Source: Micromonospora nigra (GTDB taxonomy: Bacteria > Actinomycetota > Actinomycetes > Mycobacteriales > Micromonosporaceae). Taken from it: DNA of 64,000 bases. The translations under genes were made by a program, and so were the position numbers. Positions 36,513 through 46,700 of the stretch are shown one piece after another. The stretch's first letter is position 1. Each line of letters opens with the position of its first letter. The DNA lies in NCBI RefSeq assembly GCF_900091585.1, contig NZ_FMHT01000003.1:930001-994000 (forward strand), written 5' to 3'. The notes below the pieces were generated by a model. The model was not told the origin of the DNA. It searched no databases and was given only the letters and a program-made list of their open reading frames with translations.

Positions 36513-37466
36513 GTGAAGCCTGCCGTCCCGTTCTCTGTCTCCACCACCCTGCTGCGCCGCCTGGCGTACGCGAACATCGTCGCGAACGTCGCGATCGTCG
36601 TCACCGGCGGGGCGGTCCGGCTGACCGCGTCCGGACTGGGCTGCCCCACGTGGCCCCGGTGCACCGACGAGTCGTACACGACCACGCCGGAGATGGGCGT
36701 GCACGGGGTGATCGAGTTCGGCAACCGCCTGCTCACCTTCGTGCTGGTGCTGATCGCGGGCGCGACCCTGCTCGCCGCGCTGCTGCACCGTCCGCGCCGA
36801 CGGGGCGTGGTGCTGCTCGCGCTGTCCGTGGTGCTGGGCATCGTGGCGCAGGCCGTGATCGGCGGGATCACGGTACGCACCCAGCTGCACCCCTCGATCG
36901 TGGGCATCCACTTCGTGGTGTCGATGCTGCTCCTGCTCGCCACGTACGCGCTGTGGCGACGCGTCGACGAGCCCGACGGGCCGACCGCCCCGGTGGTCCC
37001 GTCGCCGCTGCGGGCGCTGACCTGGCTCACGGTCGCCGCCAGCGCCGCGGTGATCGTCGTCGGGGTCGCGGTGACCGGCAGCGGACCGCACGCCGGTGAC
37101 GCCGACGCGGTACGCAACGGCCTCGACCCCCAGGCGATCTCCCAGGTGCACGCCGACCTGGTGTTCCTGCTGATCGGCCTGACCGCGGGGCTGTGGCTGG
37201 CCCTGCGGGCCGTCGGCGCACCCGGCCGGGCGGTGCGCGCGGCCGGCGTGCTGCTCGTGGTCGAGCTGGCCCAGGGCGTGGTGGGTTTCGTGCAGTACGT
37301 CACCGACCTGCCCGCCATCCTGGTCGGCGCGCACATGCTCGGTTCGTGCCTGGTCTGGCTCGCCACGCTGGCGGTGCTGTGGTCGACCCGCGAACGCCGG
37401 CCGGCCGGGCCCATGCCGACCGTCGCACCGGCCGCCGCCCCACCACCGGTCCCGGCCCGCGTCTGA
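36513..37466 (+). CDS. ctaA: Heme A synthase CtaA
   Basis: 317 residues from GTG 36513, an integral membrane protein with about eight helices that oxidises the methyl group of heme O to give heme A for cytochrome c oxidase. Conserved His/Glu region: GAVRLTASGLGCPTWPRC, VHGVIEFGNRLLTFV, TVRTQLHPSIVGIHFVVSM, VHADLVFLLIG, VGAHMLGSCLVW. A Cys pair (GCPTWPRC) lies in the first loop. TAGGAT (36500-36505) ends 7 nt before the GTG, giving a leaderless start; an in-frame ATG at 36495 is less likely. Divergent from sufR. Confidence 0.93.
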   Translation: MKPAVPFSVSTTLLRRLAYANIVANVAIVVTGGAVRLTASGLGCPTWPRCTDESYTTTPEMGVHGVIEFGNRLLTFVLVLIAGATLLAALLHRPRRRGVVLLALSVVLGIVAQAVIGGITVRTQLHPSIVGIHFVVSMLLLLATYALWRRVDEPDGPTAPVVPSPLRALTWLTVAASAAVIVVGVAVTGSGPHAGDADAVRNGLDPQAISQVHADLVFLLIGLTAGLWLALRAVGAPGRAVRAAGVLLVVELAQGVVGFVQYVTDLPAILVGAHMLGSCLVWLATLAVLWSTRERRPAGPMPTVAPAAAPPPVPARV

Positions 37467-37559
37467 CCTCCACTCGCCGGAACCCGGCCCCCGTGACCCA
37501 GCGGCGGGGGACCCGCCCGGGCGGGCGGGCGGAGGACTCGCCGGGCCCGACGGCACGCA

Positions 37560-37588
37560 GACCCGGCCGGGTGGGAGGCCGCCGGGTC
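37560..37588. terminator. Weak hairpin between ctaA and the ATP-grasp gene
   Basis: Inverted GACCCGGC / GCCGGGTC with a 13-nt loop between convergent stops. No U-tract. Confidence 0.4.
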
Positions 37589-37596
37589 GGGGTGGC

Positions 37597-38520
37597 TCAG
37601 GCGCCGCCGCGGGAGAGGTGGGTGACGATCGCGTCGGCCAGGCGGTCCGGGGCGCCGTCGGCGTACCCGAGGAACAGCGACGGCTCCGTCAGCTCCAGCT
37701 CCACCAGCACGGGGGTGCCGTCCGGGCCGGGGATCAGGTCCACCCGCGCGTAGAGCAGCCGGCCGGATCCGCCGGGCACCGCCGCGAGGGTCCGCTCCGC
37801 GACCGCGAGTTGCGCGGCGGTGGCGGTACGCGCGGTGATCTCCTCCGGCCGGTGGTGGTCCGCCACGCCCTCGTCCGGGCCGGCCAGCATGGGCCCCTTG
37901 CGGATGGCGTGGCTGAAGGCGGGGCCGTGCGGGCCGGCGAGGAAGAGCAGGGCCGTCTCCCCCTCGGTGTCGACCGCGGTGAGGTACGGCTGGACCATGG
38001 CGACCCGGCCGGCCGCGCCGAGCCGCCGCACGTGCGCCTCGGCCAGGTCGCGGTGGTGCGGGTCGGCCAGGTCGTAGCGGCCCGTGTCCTGGCTGCCGGC
38101 GCTGACGGCCGGCTTGACGACGTACTCGCCCCGCTCGGCGGGCGGTCGCCACGGGCGGCCGGGCAGCACCCAGCCCGTCGGCACGGTGGGAACCCCGGCG
38201 GCGGCCAGTTCGTCGAGGTAACGCTTGTCGGTGTTCCAGCGGACCACGTCGGCCGGGTTCGCCAGCCGGGGCACGCCGGCGGCCCAGGCCACGAACTCGT
38301 CGGGGCGGAGGATGTAGTCCCAGGGCGACCGGAGCACGACCAGGTCGTAGCCGGCCCAGTCGACGGTGGGGTCGTCCCAGACCGCGGGCACGGCCAGCAC
38401 CCCCCGCTCGGCGAGCGGCCCGAGGACGAGCCGGTCGTCCGCCTCCAGAGCGGCCCGGTCGGCGCAGGTAACGAGAGCGACCCGGGGTTTCCCCCGGGTC
38501 GACTGGTGGAAATCGGTCAC
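37597..38520 (-). CDS. ATP-grasp domain protein
   Basis: 307 residues resembling the glutathione-synthetase-like/RimK branch of ATP-grasp ligases: VALVTCADRAALEADDRLVL at the N-terminus, YDLVVLRSPWDYILRPDEFV, WNTDKRYLDELAAAGVPTVP, EYVVKPAVSAGSQDTGRYD (nucleotide binding) and the metal-binding RVDLIP, LVELELTEPSLF. Ligates a carboxylate to an amine using ATP; the substrates are unknown. GTG start at 38520. It lies 7 nt after the small gene upstream, so the two are probably co-transcribed. Confidence 0.85.
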   Translation of the reverse strand: MTDFHQSTRGKPRVALVTCADRAALEADDRLVLGPLAERGVLAVPAVWDDPTVDWAGYDLVVLRSPWDYILRPDEFVAWAAGVPRLANPADVVRWNTDKRYLDELAAAGVPTVPTGWVLPGRPWRPPAERGEYVVKPAVSAGSQDTGRYDLADPHHRDLAEAHVRRLGAAGRVAMVQPYLTAVDTEGETALLFLAGPHGPAFSHAIRKGPMLAGPDEGVADHHRPEEITARTATAAQLAVAERTLAAVPGGSGRLLYARVDLIPGPDGTPVLVELELTEPSLFLGYADGAPDRLADAIVTHLSRGGA

Positions 38521-38527
38521 ATCTATG

Positions 38528-38863
38528 TCAACGGGCCATCGTGCGCCGGGCCATCGACCGCCACAGGTCGTTGCTCGGCCGCATCTGGTCCATCAGTTCA
38601 CGCTCCCAGGCGTTCTCGACGTCGACCCCCGCGGTCGCGCAGGCCTGACGGGCGACGCCCGTGTCCTCCGCGAACTGGTCGCCCCACGCCCCGTCCGCAC
38701 CGACGAGGACGATGCGGGCACCGCGCTTGCCGACGTACTCGATGACCGCCTTCGCCCCGCCGTGCTCGGCGGCGAACGACTTGATACCCGCGACCAGGCC
38801 GTTGGGGGCCTGCCCGGAGACGGTCTGCTCAGCCGTCAGCGTCGTATCGGAACCATCTGCCAT
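38528..38863 (-). CDS. Uncharacterised small soluble protein
   Basis: 111 residues from ATG 38863 (MADGSDTTLTAEQTVSGQAP). Not a family I can name. A helical first half (LVAGIKSFAAEHGGAKAVIE) is followed by a strand (ARIVLVGADGAWGDQF) and a helical, Arg-rich end (ERELMDQMRPSNDLWRSMAR). The ATG is exactly 7 nt behind TAGGCT (38871-38876), the leaderless pattern. A perfect 18-bp palindrome lies just upstream. It probably shares a transcript with the ATP-grasp gene 7 nt downstream. Confidence 0.65.
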   Translation of the reverse strand: MADGSDTTLTAEQTVSGQAPNGLVAGIKSFAAEHGGAKAVIEYVGKRGARIVLVGADGAWGDQFAEDTGVARQACATAGVDVENAWERELMDQMRPSNDLWRSMARRTMAR

Positions 38864-39242
38864 GACGCGAAGCCTAAGCAGACGCCCACCCGGGTGGGCG
38901 AGAACCATGAACCTTTTGTGATGCCAATTACCCGGAGGTTTAAGGAGATCCCAAGGCGATCTGCCCCGCTATGTCGGGACATGGCCGGGCCAAGCGGGCT
39001 GGCAAAAGCCGGTTACCACGGCGATTCGAGCAGGTCAGATCCTTGATCAGAATTTCGCAGATGTGACCTGAAACCCGGACATCATATCCATCATGATGAT
39101 TTGTCGAAGGCTGACGACCACGTCCGGTGACCATCCAACCACTACCCCGACCGCATCGGCACGAGGCAGGTCCACGCCGCCCCGCCACGTGGGCGCGGGG
39201 CGGGGCGACACCGCCCGGCCGCCGGAGGGCCGACCCCGGAGG
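38864..39242. other. 379-bp gap, AT-richer, with several inverted repeats
   Basis: No gene seen. It contains the palindrome 38883-38900, a compact set of nested inverted repeats (38966-39000), a GGC-AAAA-GCC hairpin and long-armed dyads up to 39070. It is noticeably richer in A/T than flanking genes. It may hold the promoter of the minus-strand gene at 38863 and possibly a structured RNA. Confidence 0.5.
38883..38900. promoter_or_regulatory. Perfect 18-bp palindrome upstream of the small gene (38863)
   Basis: CGCCCACCCGGGTGGGCG is fully self-complementary. It occupies the spacer and -35 area of the leaderless promoter (-10 TAGGCT at 38871-38876), so it could be an operator. Confidence 0.45.
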
Positions 39243-40196
39243 TCAGACCAGCGCGTCGAGCGCGACGGCCGCGAACAGGATCGTCAGGTACGTGGTCGAC
39301 CAGTGGAACAGCCGCATCGGCTTGGCCGCCTCGCCGCGCGACACCCGACCCGCGAGCCTGTGCGCCTCCACCAGGAAGACCGCGCCCACCACCAGCGTCG
39401 GCACGCCGTAGACGGCGCTCAGACCCAGCGGCCAGGCGACCAACGAGGTCAGCACGGTGAGCCAGGCGAAGATGACGATCTCCGCGTTGACCCGGCGGGC
39501 GGAGGCGACCACCGGCAGCATCGGAATGCCCGCACGGGCGTAGTCGTCCTTGTACTTCATCGCGAGCGGGTAGAAGTGCGGCATCTGCCAGAAGAAGACC
39601 ACCGCGAACAGCGCCCAGGCCACCGGCGACAGCGAACCGGTCACCGCCGCCCAGCCGATCAGCACCGGAGCGGCCCCGCACGCGCCGCCCCAGAAGGTGT
39701 TGGCCGGCGTGGTGCGCTTGAGCCACAACGTGTAGACGAGGTCGTAGTAGACGATCGCGGCGAGGGTCAGCCCGGCGGCGAGCAGGTTGGTCAGCGCCGC
39801 CATCATCGCGATCGACACCACCGCCAGCACCAGCCCGAAGACCAGGGCGTTGCGGGGCGACACCGTGTGCGCGGGCAGCGGGCGACGCTTCGTGCGCCGC
39901 ATCAACTGGTCGATGTCCCGGTCGATGTAGCAGTTGAGGACGCTCGCCGCGCCGGCCGCGAGCGAGCCGCCGACCAGCACCACGGCCACCAGCCACAGCG
40001 GCGGCATCCCGCCGTCGGCGAGCATCATCGCCGGCACGGTGGTGACCAGCAGCAGCTCGACGATGCGCGGCTTGGTCAGTGCCACGTACGCGGCCACGAC
40101 CGCCCGGACGTCCCGCGGACGGGCGACCTCGCCCACCGTGCCCACCGGCTGCGTCCCGGCAGGGTTGCTGACGGGGCGCTCGGTGATCATGCTCAC
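39243..40196 (-). CDS. ctaB: Heme O synthase (protoheme IX farnesyltransferase) CtaB
   Basis: 317 residues from GTG 40196, which has AAGGTGG about 6 nt upstream; the ATG two codons on (40190) is also possible. UbiA-type prenyltransferase with about eight or nine membrane helices. First Asp motif [20 protein letters not shown], second [15 protein letters not shown]. Joins farnesyl diphosphate to heme B to give heme O, which CtaA (36.5 kb) then oxidises. Divergent from tkt. Confidence 0.94.
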   Translation of the reverse strand: MSMITERPVSNPAGTQPVGTVGEVARPRDVRAVVAAYVALTKPRIVELLLVTTVPAMMLADGGMPPLWLVAVVLVGGSLAAGAASVLNCYIDRDIDQLMRRTKRRPLPAHTVSPRNALVFGLVLAVVSIAMMAALTNLLAAGLTLAAIVYYDLVYTLWLKRTTPANTFWGGACGAAPVLIGWAAVTGSLSPVAWALFAVVFFWQMPHFYPLAMKYKDDYARAGIPMLPVVASARRVNAEIVIFAWLTVLTSLVAWPLGLSAVYGVPTLVVGAVFLVEAHRLAGRVSRGEAAKPMRLFHWSTTYLTILFAAVALDALV

Positions 40197-40463
40197 GGAT
40201 TGCCACCTTCCGGTGTCGGCAGGGGAGGTTCGGTTCGGTCGCCGCCCGGCTCGGGGCCACACACCGACCCACACACTACGCGTCGTCGTTCTGGCTGCCC
40301 GGGCGACCCGGCAACGGTGCGGGCCGTCACACCCACCGCTGAACGCCGAACCGGCCGCACACGTACAGACCAGCATGCTGAGATCCGCGGGCGCACGTTT
40401 AGGGCCGCTCGATAGGGTCACCAGTGAGGGTTCCGCCCATCTCGCCGAGGAGCACAAACCATC

Positions 40464-42602
40464 GTGGCTGCCAACCGACCCGAGTACCCCGCACTTGACT
40501 GGTCCGACCTCGACCGCCGGGCCGTGGACACCGTCCGCGTGCTGGCCATGGACGCCGTGGAGAGATCCGGCAACGGCCACCCCGGCACGGCGATGAGCCT
40601 CGCCCCCGCGGCGTACCTGTTGTTCAACCGGGTCATGCGGCACAATCCGGCGGATCCGAACTGGCCCGGCCGCGACCGCTTCGTGCTCTCCGCCGGCCAC
40701 TCCAGCCTCACCCTCTACATCCAGTTGTTCCTCTCCGGCTACCCGCTGAGCCTGGAGGACCTCCGCTCGCTGCGGCAGTGGGGCTCGCTGACCCCCGGGC
40801 ACCCGGAGCACGGGCACACCCCCGGGGTGGAGACCACCACCGGGCCGCTGGGCCAGGGCCTGGGCAACGCGGTCGGCATGGCGATGGCGGCCCGCCGCGA
40901 GCGCGGCCTGTTCGACCCGGAGGCCGAGCCGGGCACCTCCGTCTTCGACCACCACATCTGGTGCATCGCCTCCGACGGCGACATCGAGGAGGGCATCAGC
41001 CACGAGGCCAGCGCGCTGGCCGGGCACCAGCAGCTGGGCAACCTCTGTGTGATCTACGACGACAACGAGATCTCGATCGAGGACGACACCCGCATCGCCA
41101 AGAGCGAGGACGTCGCCGCCCGCTACGAGGCGTACGGGTGGCACGTGCAGACGGTCGACTGGCGCAGCGGCGACGCCGACCAGGGCGACTACCACGAGGA
41201 CGTGGAGGCGCTGCACCGCGCGCTGCTCGCGGCGAAGGCGGAGACCGACCGTCCCTCGTTCGTCGCGCTGCGCACCATCATCGGCTGGCCCGCCCCGAAC
41301 AAGCAGAACACCGGCAAGATCCACGGCTCGGCGCTCGGCGCCGACGAGGTGGCCGCCACCAAGCAGGTGCTCGGCTTCGACCCGGCGCAGACGTTCGAGG
41401 TGACCGAGGAGGTGCTCGCCCACGCCCGCACGGTGATGGGTCGCGGCGACGCCGCCCAGCGTGAGTGGCGGCAGGCGTTCGACTCCTGGGCTGCCGCCAA
41501 CGCCGAACGCAAGGCGACCTACGACCGGATCGCCGGCCGGGTGCTGCCGCAGGGCTGGGCCGACGCGCTGCCGACCTTCCCCGCCGACGCCAAGGGCATC
41601 GCCACCCGCGCCGCCTCCGGCAAGGTCCTGGAGGCCCTCGCGCCGGTGCTGCCCGAGCTGTGGGGCGGCTCGGCCGACCTGGCCGAGAGCAACAACACCA
41701 CCATGAAGGGCGAGCCGTCGTTCGTCCCGGCCGTCCACGCCACGAAGGACTTCCCGGGCCACGAGTACGGCCGGACGCTGCACTTCGGCATCCGCGAGCA
41801 CGCCATGGGCGCGATCCTCAACGGCATCGCCCTGCACGGCGGCACCCGCCCGTACGGCGGCACCTTCCTGGTGTTCAGCGACTACATGCGCCCGGCGGTG
41901 CGGCTGGCCGCGCTGATGAAGCTGCCGGTGGTCTACGTCTGGACGCACGACTCGATCGGCCTCGGCGAGGACGGTCCCACCCACCAGCCGGTGGAACACC
42001 TGACCGCGCTGCGCGCCATCCCCGGCCTGGACGTGGTCCGCCCGGCGGACGCCAACGAGACGGCCTGGGCGTGGCGACAGGCGCTGGAGCACACCGACCG
42101 GCCGACCGCGCTGGCGCTGAGCCGGCAGGCGCTGCCGACGCTGGACCGCACGTCGCTGGCCGGGGCCGAGGGGGTCGCCAAGGGCGGCTACGTGCTGGCC
42201 GAGGCGTCCAACGGCAAGCCCCAGGTGATCATCATCGGCACCGGCTCCGAGGTGCAGCTGTGCCTGACCGCCCGGGAGCGCCTGGAGGCCGGCGGCACCC
42301 CCACCCGCGTCGTCTCGATGCCCTGCCAGGAGTGGTTCTTCGCGCAGGACGAGGCATACCGGGAGTCGGTGCTGCCGCGCGGGGTAAAGGCCCGGGTGAG
42401 CGTGGAGGCGGGTATCGCGATGTCCTGGCACGGCATCGTCGGCGACTGCGGCGAGAGCGTCAGCCTGGAGCACTACGGCGCGAGCGCCCCGCACTCCGTG
42501 CTGTTCGAGCAGTTCGGCTTCACCCCGGACCGGATCATGGCCGCCGCGCACGCGGCGCTGGCCCGGGTCGGGGACATCACCGGTTTCACGACCGGCAACT
42601 GA
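40464..42602 (+). CDS. tkt: Transketolase
   Basis: 712 residues. ThDP-dependent transfer of two-carbon units in the non-oxidative pentose phosphate pathway. GTG 40464 with GAGGAG upstream. Motifs: [35 protein letters not shown] (metal and diphosphate binding), [40 protein letters not shown]. First of the tkt-tal-zwf-opcA-pgl block; a TAGGGT (40413-40418) is a possible -10. Confidence 0.97.
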   Translation: MAANRPEYPALDWSDLDRRAVDTVRVLAMDAVERSGNGHPGTAMSLAPAAYLLFNRVMRHNPADPNWPGRDRFVLSAGHSSLTLYIQLFLSGYPLSLEDLRSLRQWGSLTPGHPEHGHTPGVETTTGPLGQGLGNAVGMAMAARRERGLFDPEAEPGTSVFDHHIWCIASDGDIEEGISHEASALAGHQQLGNLCVIYDDNEISIEDDTRIAKSEDVAARYEAYGWHVQTVDWRSGDADQGDYHEDVEALHRALLAAKAETDRPSFVALRTIIGWPAPNKQNTGKIHGSALGADEVAATKQVLGFDPAQTFEVTEEVLAHARTVMGRGDAAQREWRQAFDSWAAANAERKATYDRIAGRVLPQGWADALPTFPADAKGIATRAASGKVLEALAPVLPELWGGSADLAESNNTTMKGEPSFVPAVHATKDFPGHEYGRTLHFGIREHAMGAILNGIALHGGTRPYGGTFLVFSDYMRPAVRLAALMKLPVVYVWTHDSIGLGEDGPTHQPVEHLTALRAIPGLDVVRPADANETAWAWRQALEHTDRPTALALSRQALPTLDRTSLAGAEGVAKGGYVLAEASNGKPQVIIIGTGSEVQLCLTARERLEAGGTPTRVVSMPCQEWFFAQDEAYRESVLPRGVKARVSVEAGIAMSWHGIVGDCGESVSLEHYGASAPHSVLFEQFGFTPDRIMAAAHAALARVGDITGFTTGN

Positions 42603-42618
42603 GGGGAGCGTTGGCGGC

Positions 42619-43800
42619 ATGACGACGGACAGGCTGAGCGAGCTCACCGCCGCGGGAGTGGCGGTCTGGCTCGACGATCTTTCCCGGGTACGGCTGTCCA
42701 CCGGCGGGCTGGACCAGCTGCGCCGGGAGAAGCACGTGGCCGGGGTGACCACCAACCCGACGATCTTCGCCAAGGCGTTGAGCGACGCCGACGAGTACGA
42801 CTGGCAGCTGCGCGACCTGGCCACCCGGGGCATCGGGGTCGAGGAGGCCGTACGGATGCTCACCACGTACGACGTGCGGTGGGCGTGCGACGTGATGCGG
42901 TCCTCGTACGACGCCAGCGCCGGCGTCGACGGCCGGGTGTCCATCGAGGTGGACCCCCGGCTGGCCCACGAGACCACGAAGACGGTCGCCGAGGCCAGGG
43001 CGCTGTGGTGGCTGGTCGACCGGCCCAACCTGTTCATCAAGATCCCGGCCACCGAGGCCGGCCTGCCGGCGATAACCGCGGCCCTGGCCGAGGGCATCAG
43101 CGTCAACGTGACGCTGATCTTCGGGCTGGACCGCTACTCGCAGGTCATGGAGGCGTTCCTCGCCGGTCTGGAGCAGGCGAAGGCCAACGGCCACGACCTG
43201 TCGAAGATCGGTTCGGTGGCCTCGTTCTTCGTCTCGCGGGTCGACAGTGAGGTCGACAAGCGGCTGGAGAAGGTCGGCTCCGAGGAGGCCAGGGCGCTGC
43301 GCGGCAAGGCCGCCGTCGCCAACGCCCAACTGGCCTACCAGCGCTACGGCGAGGTGTTCGCCAGCGACCGCTGGCAGGCCCTCGCGGACGCCGGGGCCCA
43401 CCCGCAGCGTCCGCTGTGGGCGTCCACCTCGACGAAGAACCCGGACTACCGGGACGTCATCTACGTCGAGGAGCTGATCGCCCCCGGCACGGTCAACACC
43501 ATGCCCGAGCCGGTCATCCACGCCTACGCCGACCACGGCGAGACCCGGGCCGACACCATCACCGGCGCGTACGACGCCGCCCGGCAGGTCTTCGCCGACC
43601 TGGAGTCGGTGGGCATCGACATGGCCGACGTGATCGCCGTGCTGGAGCGCGAGGGCGTGGAGAAGTTCGAGGCCAGCTGGCTGGAACTGCTCGACGGCGT
43701 ACGCCGCTCGCTGGAGGCCGCCGCCCGGGGCACCGGGCACCCGGGGGACGCCGCCCGCCCCAACGCGGAGGCCGCCCAGCAGGCCGGGGGCAACGCGTGA
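42619..43800 (+). CDS. tal: Transaldolase
   Basis: 393 residues, longer than the E. coli enzyme but normal for actinobacteria. Schiff-base Lys in [28 protein letters not shown] near the N-terminus, [20 protein letters not shown] and [20 protein letters not shown] further on. Transfers dihydroxyacetone units between sugar phosphates. 16 nt after tkt. Confidence 0.96.
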   Translation: MTTDRLSELTAAGVAVWLDDLSRVRLSTGGLDQLRREKHVAGVTTNPTIFAKALSDADEYDWQLRDLATRGIGVEEAVRMLTTYDVRWACDVMRSSYDASAGVDGRVSIEVDPRLAHETTKTVAEARALWWLVDRPNLFIKIPATEAGLPAITAALAEGISVNVTLIFGLDRYSQVMEAFLAGLEQAKANGHDLSKIGSVASFFVSRVDSEVDKRLEKVGSEEARALRGKAAVANAQLAYQRYGEVFASDRWQALADAGAHPQRPLWASTSTKNPDYRDVIYVEELIAPGTVNTMPEPVIHAYADHGETRADTITGAYDAARQVFADLESVGIDMADVIAVLEREGVEKFEASWLELLDGVRRSLEAAARGTGHPGDAARPNAEAAQQAGGNA

Positions 43801-43984
43801 GCCGTGACGCGTCCCGCTGACCGGTCGGGACCGGCGGGCCGTGCCGCATCGGTGCGGTGATCCTCCGGCCCCGCCGGGCCGTACACCTTTCGCAACCCGC
43901 CCGCCGACGGAGCCGTCGACGGGCGAGCGGGCACCGGCCGACGTCGGACGATGCCCACCGCACCCGACCGACCGGTCGGTGCCC

Positions 43985-44011
43985 GGCCCGGCCGCGCGAC
44001 GCGGCCGGGCC
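43985..44011 (+). terminator. Hairpin between tal and zwf
   Basis: Perfect 12-bp arms GGCCCGGCCGCG / CGCGGCCGGGCC with a 3-nt loop, 52 bp before the zwf start. Because zwf follows on the same strand, it may attenuate read-through rather than end the transcript. Confidence 0.55.
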
Positions 44012-44063
44012 GCCGCCGACGGAGACGACTGACGATGTGGACCGAGCGGAGCGAGGAGGCGGC

Positions 44064-45578
44064 GTGAACCCGCTGCGCGACCCGCAGGACCGGCGACTGC
44101 CGAGGATCCCGGAGCCCTGTGCCCTGGTGATCTTCGGCGTGACCGGTGACCTGGCCCGGAAGAAGCTCCTTCCGGCTGTGTACGACCTGGCCAACCGGGG
44201 GCTGCTGCCGCCCGGTTTCGTGGTCCTCGGGTTCGCCCGGCGGGACTGGGTCGACGGCGACTTCGAGGCGCTGGCGCACGAGGCGGCGAGGGAACATGCG
44301 CGTACCCCCTGGCGGGACGAGGTGTGGGCCCGCCTGGCCGGCAACATCAAGTTCGTGGGCGGCTCGTTCGACGACGACGCCGCCTTCGACCGGCTGGCCC
44401 GGACCCTCGACGACCTGCGCGACAGCCACGGCATCCACGGCAACGCGGCGTTCTACTTCTCCATCCCCCCGACCGCGTTCCCGGTGGTGCTCAAGCAGTT
44501 GGCCCGCACCGGGATGGCCGACAACGAGAAGTGCGGCGGCTGGCGCCGGGTGGTCGTGGAGAAGCCCTTCGGCCACGACCTGCCCTCGGCGAAGGCCCTC
44601 AACGACCTCGTCGACGACGTCTTCACCCGGCAGGACGTCTTCCGGATCGACCACTACCTGGGCAAGGAGACGGTCCAGAACATCCTCGCCCTGCGCTTCG
44701 CCAACAGCCTGTTCGAGCCGCTGTGGAACTCCAAGTACGTCGACTCGGTGCAGATCACCATGGCCGAGGACGTGGGCATCGGCAGCCGGGCCGGGTTCTA
44801 CGACTCGGTGGGCACCGCCCGCGACGTGCTCCAGAACCACCTGCTCCAACTGCTGGCCCTGGTCGCCATGGAGGAGCCGACCAGCTTCGACGCCGACGAG
44901 ATCCGGGCCGAGAAGCTGAAGGTGCTCAAGGCGATCACCCTGCCCGGCGACGTCGCCCGGGACACCGTGCGCGGGCAGTACCTGCCCGGTTGGGTGGGCG
45001 GTCAGCGGGCCCGCAGCTACCTGGACGAGGAGGGCGTTCCCGCCGGCTCCACCACCGAGACGTACGTGGCGGTGCGGCTGGGCATCCAGAACCGGCGCTG
45101 GGCCGGGGTGCCGTTCTACATCCGCGCCGGCAAGCGGCTGCCGCGCCGGGTCACCGAGGTCGCCATCATCTTCAAGAAGGCGCCGCACCTGCCGTTCAAC
45201 CCGGCCGACATGGAGATGCTCGGCAACAACCAGTTGGTCATCCGGGTGCAGCCGGACGAGGGCGTGGTGCTCAAGTTCGGTTCGAAGGTGCCCGGCACCA
45301 CCATGGAGGTCCGCGACATCGCGATGGACTTCCAGTACGGCGAGGCGTTCACCGAGTCCAGCCCCGAGGCGTACGAACGGTTGGTGCTGGACGTGCTGAT
45401 CGGCGACCGCACCCTGTTCCCCGACGCCGCCGAGGTCGAACAGAGCTGGGCGGTGGTGGACCCGCTGGAACACGCCTGGGAGGGCACCGCACCGGAACCG
45501 TACCGGTCGGGTGAGTGGGGCCCCCGGGCCGCCGACGAGATGCTGGCCCGCGAGGGCCGGGCCTGGAGACGAGCATGA
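44064..45578 (+). CDS. zwf: Glucose-6-phosphate 1-dehydrogenase
   Basis: 504 residues from GTG 44064, with AGGAGG close upstream. First oxidative step of the pentose phosphate pathway, giving NADPH. Nucleotide-binding [11 protein letters not shown] (25-35), active site RIDHYLGKE (194-202), [11 protein letters not shown]. Overlaps opcA by ATGA; OpcA is needed for its assembly or activation. Confidence 0.97.
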   Translation: MNPLRDPQDRRLPRIPEPCALVIFGVTGDLARKKLLPAVYDLANRGLLPPGFVVLGFARRDWVDGDFEALAHEAAREHARTPWRDEVWARLAGNIKFVGGSFDDDAAFDRLARTLDDLRDSHGIHGNAAFYFSIPPTAFPVVLKQLARTGMADNEKCGGWRRVVVEKPFGHDLPSAKALNDLVDDVFTRQDVFRIDHYLGKETVQNILALRFANSLFEPLWNSKYVDSVQITMAEDVGIGSRAGFYDSVGTARDVLQNHLLQLLALVAMEEPTSFDADEIRAEKLKVLKAITLPGDVARDTVRGQYLPGWVGGQRARSYLDEEGVPAGSTTETYVAVRLGIQNRRWAGVPFYIRAGKRLPRRVTEVAIIFKKAPHLPFNPADMEMLGNNQLVIRVQPDEGVVLKFGSKVPGTTMEVRDIAMDFQYGEAFTESSPEAYERLVLDVLIGDRTLFPDAAEVEQSWAVVDPLEHAWEGTAPEPYRSGEWGPRAADEMLAREGRAWRRA

Positions 45579-46591
45579 TCGGACTGTGGGACACCACCGG
45601 CAACGAGGTGGTCAAGGCACTCGCCGCCGAGCGGCGCAGCGCCGGCGGGGTGGCCAGCGGCATGGCCCTCACCCTGATCGTCGTGGTGGACGAGAAGCGG
45701 GTCCGCGAGGCGGAGGCGGCCGCCACCATCGCCGCCGCCGCCCACCCCTGCCGACTGCTGGTGGTGGTGCGCTCCGACGTCGACCGGGACCGCAACCGTC
45801 TCGACGCGGAGATCGTCGTCGGTGGTCGGCTGGGCCCGTGCGAGGCGGTGGTGACCCGGATGTACGGCCGGCTCGCCCTGCACGCCGAGTCGGTGGTCAT
45901 GCCGCTGCTCGTGCCGGACGTGCCCGTGGTGACGTGGTGGCACGGTGAGCCGCCGGACGAGATCGCCACGGACTTCCTCGGCGTGGTCGCCGACCGGCGG
46001 ATCACCGACGCCGCGCAGGCCGCCGACCCCATCGAGGCGCTGCGCCAGCGGGCCCGCGACTACGCGCCCGGCGACACCGACCTGGCGTGGACCCGGATCA
46101 CCCCGTGGCGCACCCTCGTCGCCGGGGCCTTCGACACCACGGAGGCCCGGGTCACCGACGCCACCGTGGTCGCCCCGCCCACCGACCCGACCGCCGCGCT
46201 CATGTGCGGCTGGCTGAGCAGCCGGCTCGGCATCCGGCCGCGCTGGGAGCACACCGACGCCGCTCCCCGGATGCGCGAGGTGCAGCTGCGCTGCGTCAAC
46301 GGTGACGAGCTGACGCTGACCCGCGACGACAGCAGGGCGACGTTCCGGCGTACCGGTCAGGAGGACCGCAACCTGCCGCTGGTGCGTCGCCCGCTCGGCG
46401 ACGAGCTGGCCGAGGAGCTGCGCCGCCTCAACGCCGACCAGGTGTACGCCGAGGCCCTCGGCACCGCCGCCGGGCTCACCGGCCTGGAGCAGCGCCAGGG
46501 GCAGCGGGTGCACGTCTGGAAGGACCCGGCGACCGCCCAGCGGGCCGAGGCCGGGGTCACCGCGCACGCCGGCACGTCGGGGCAGGAGTGA
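45575..46591 (+). CDS. opcA: OpcA, glucose-6-phosphate dehydrogenase assembly protein
   Basis: 338 residues. Typical N-terminus [20 protein letters not shown], then ARMYGR-like segment [20 protein letters not shown] and [20 protein letters not shown]. OpcA binds and activates Zwf in cyanobacteria and actinobacteria. ATG overlaps the zwf stop. Confidence 0.94.
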   Translation: MIGLWDTTGNEVVKALAAERRSAGGVASGMALTLIVVVDEKRVREAEAAATIAAAAHPCRLLVVVRSDVDRDRNRLDAEIVVGGRLGPCEAVVTRMYGRLALHAESVVMPLLVPDVPVVTWWHGEPPDEIATDFLGVVADRRITDAAQAADPIEALRQRARDYAPGDTDLAWTRITPWRTLVAGAFDTTEARVTDATVVAPPTDPTAALMCGWLSSRLGIRPRWEHTDAAPRMREVQLRCVNGDELTLTRDDSRATFRRTGQEDRNLPLVRRPLGDELAEELRRLNADQVYAEALGTAAGLTGLEQRQGQRVHVWKDPATAQRAEAGVTAHAGTSGQE

Positions 46592-46700
46592 ACGCCCCGG
46601 GCCGGCGGGGCCGCCGGGTTCCGCAACGGGTCGACGTCGCCCCGAACACACAGGTACCGACACCGGCCGCCGGGCGGTCGCGGACACGAAGGCACAGCGA

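Noticed and set aside
38940..39070. c-di-AMP (ydaO) or cobalamin riboswitch
   Set aside because: Neither consensus core can be recognised; kept only as an unassigned structured element.
38940..39188. Minus-strand open frame of 82 codons in the ctaB downstream gap
   Set aside because: No RBS, and a composition typical of spurious GC-rich frames; it crosses several strong inverted repeats.
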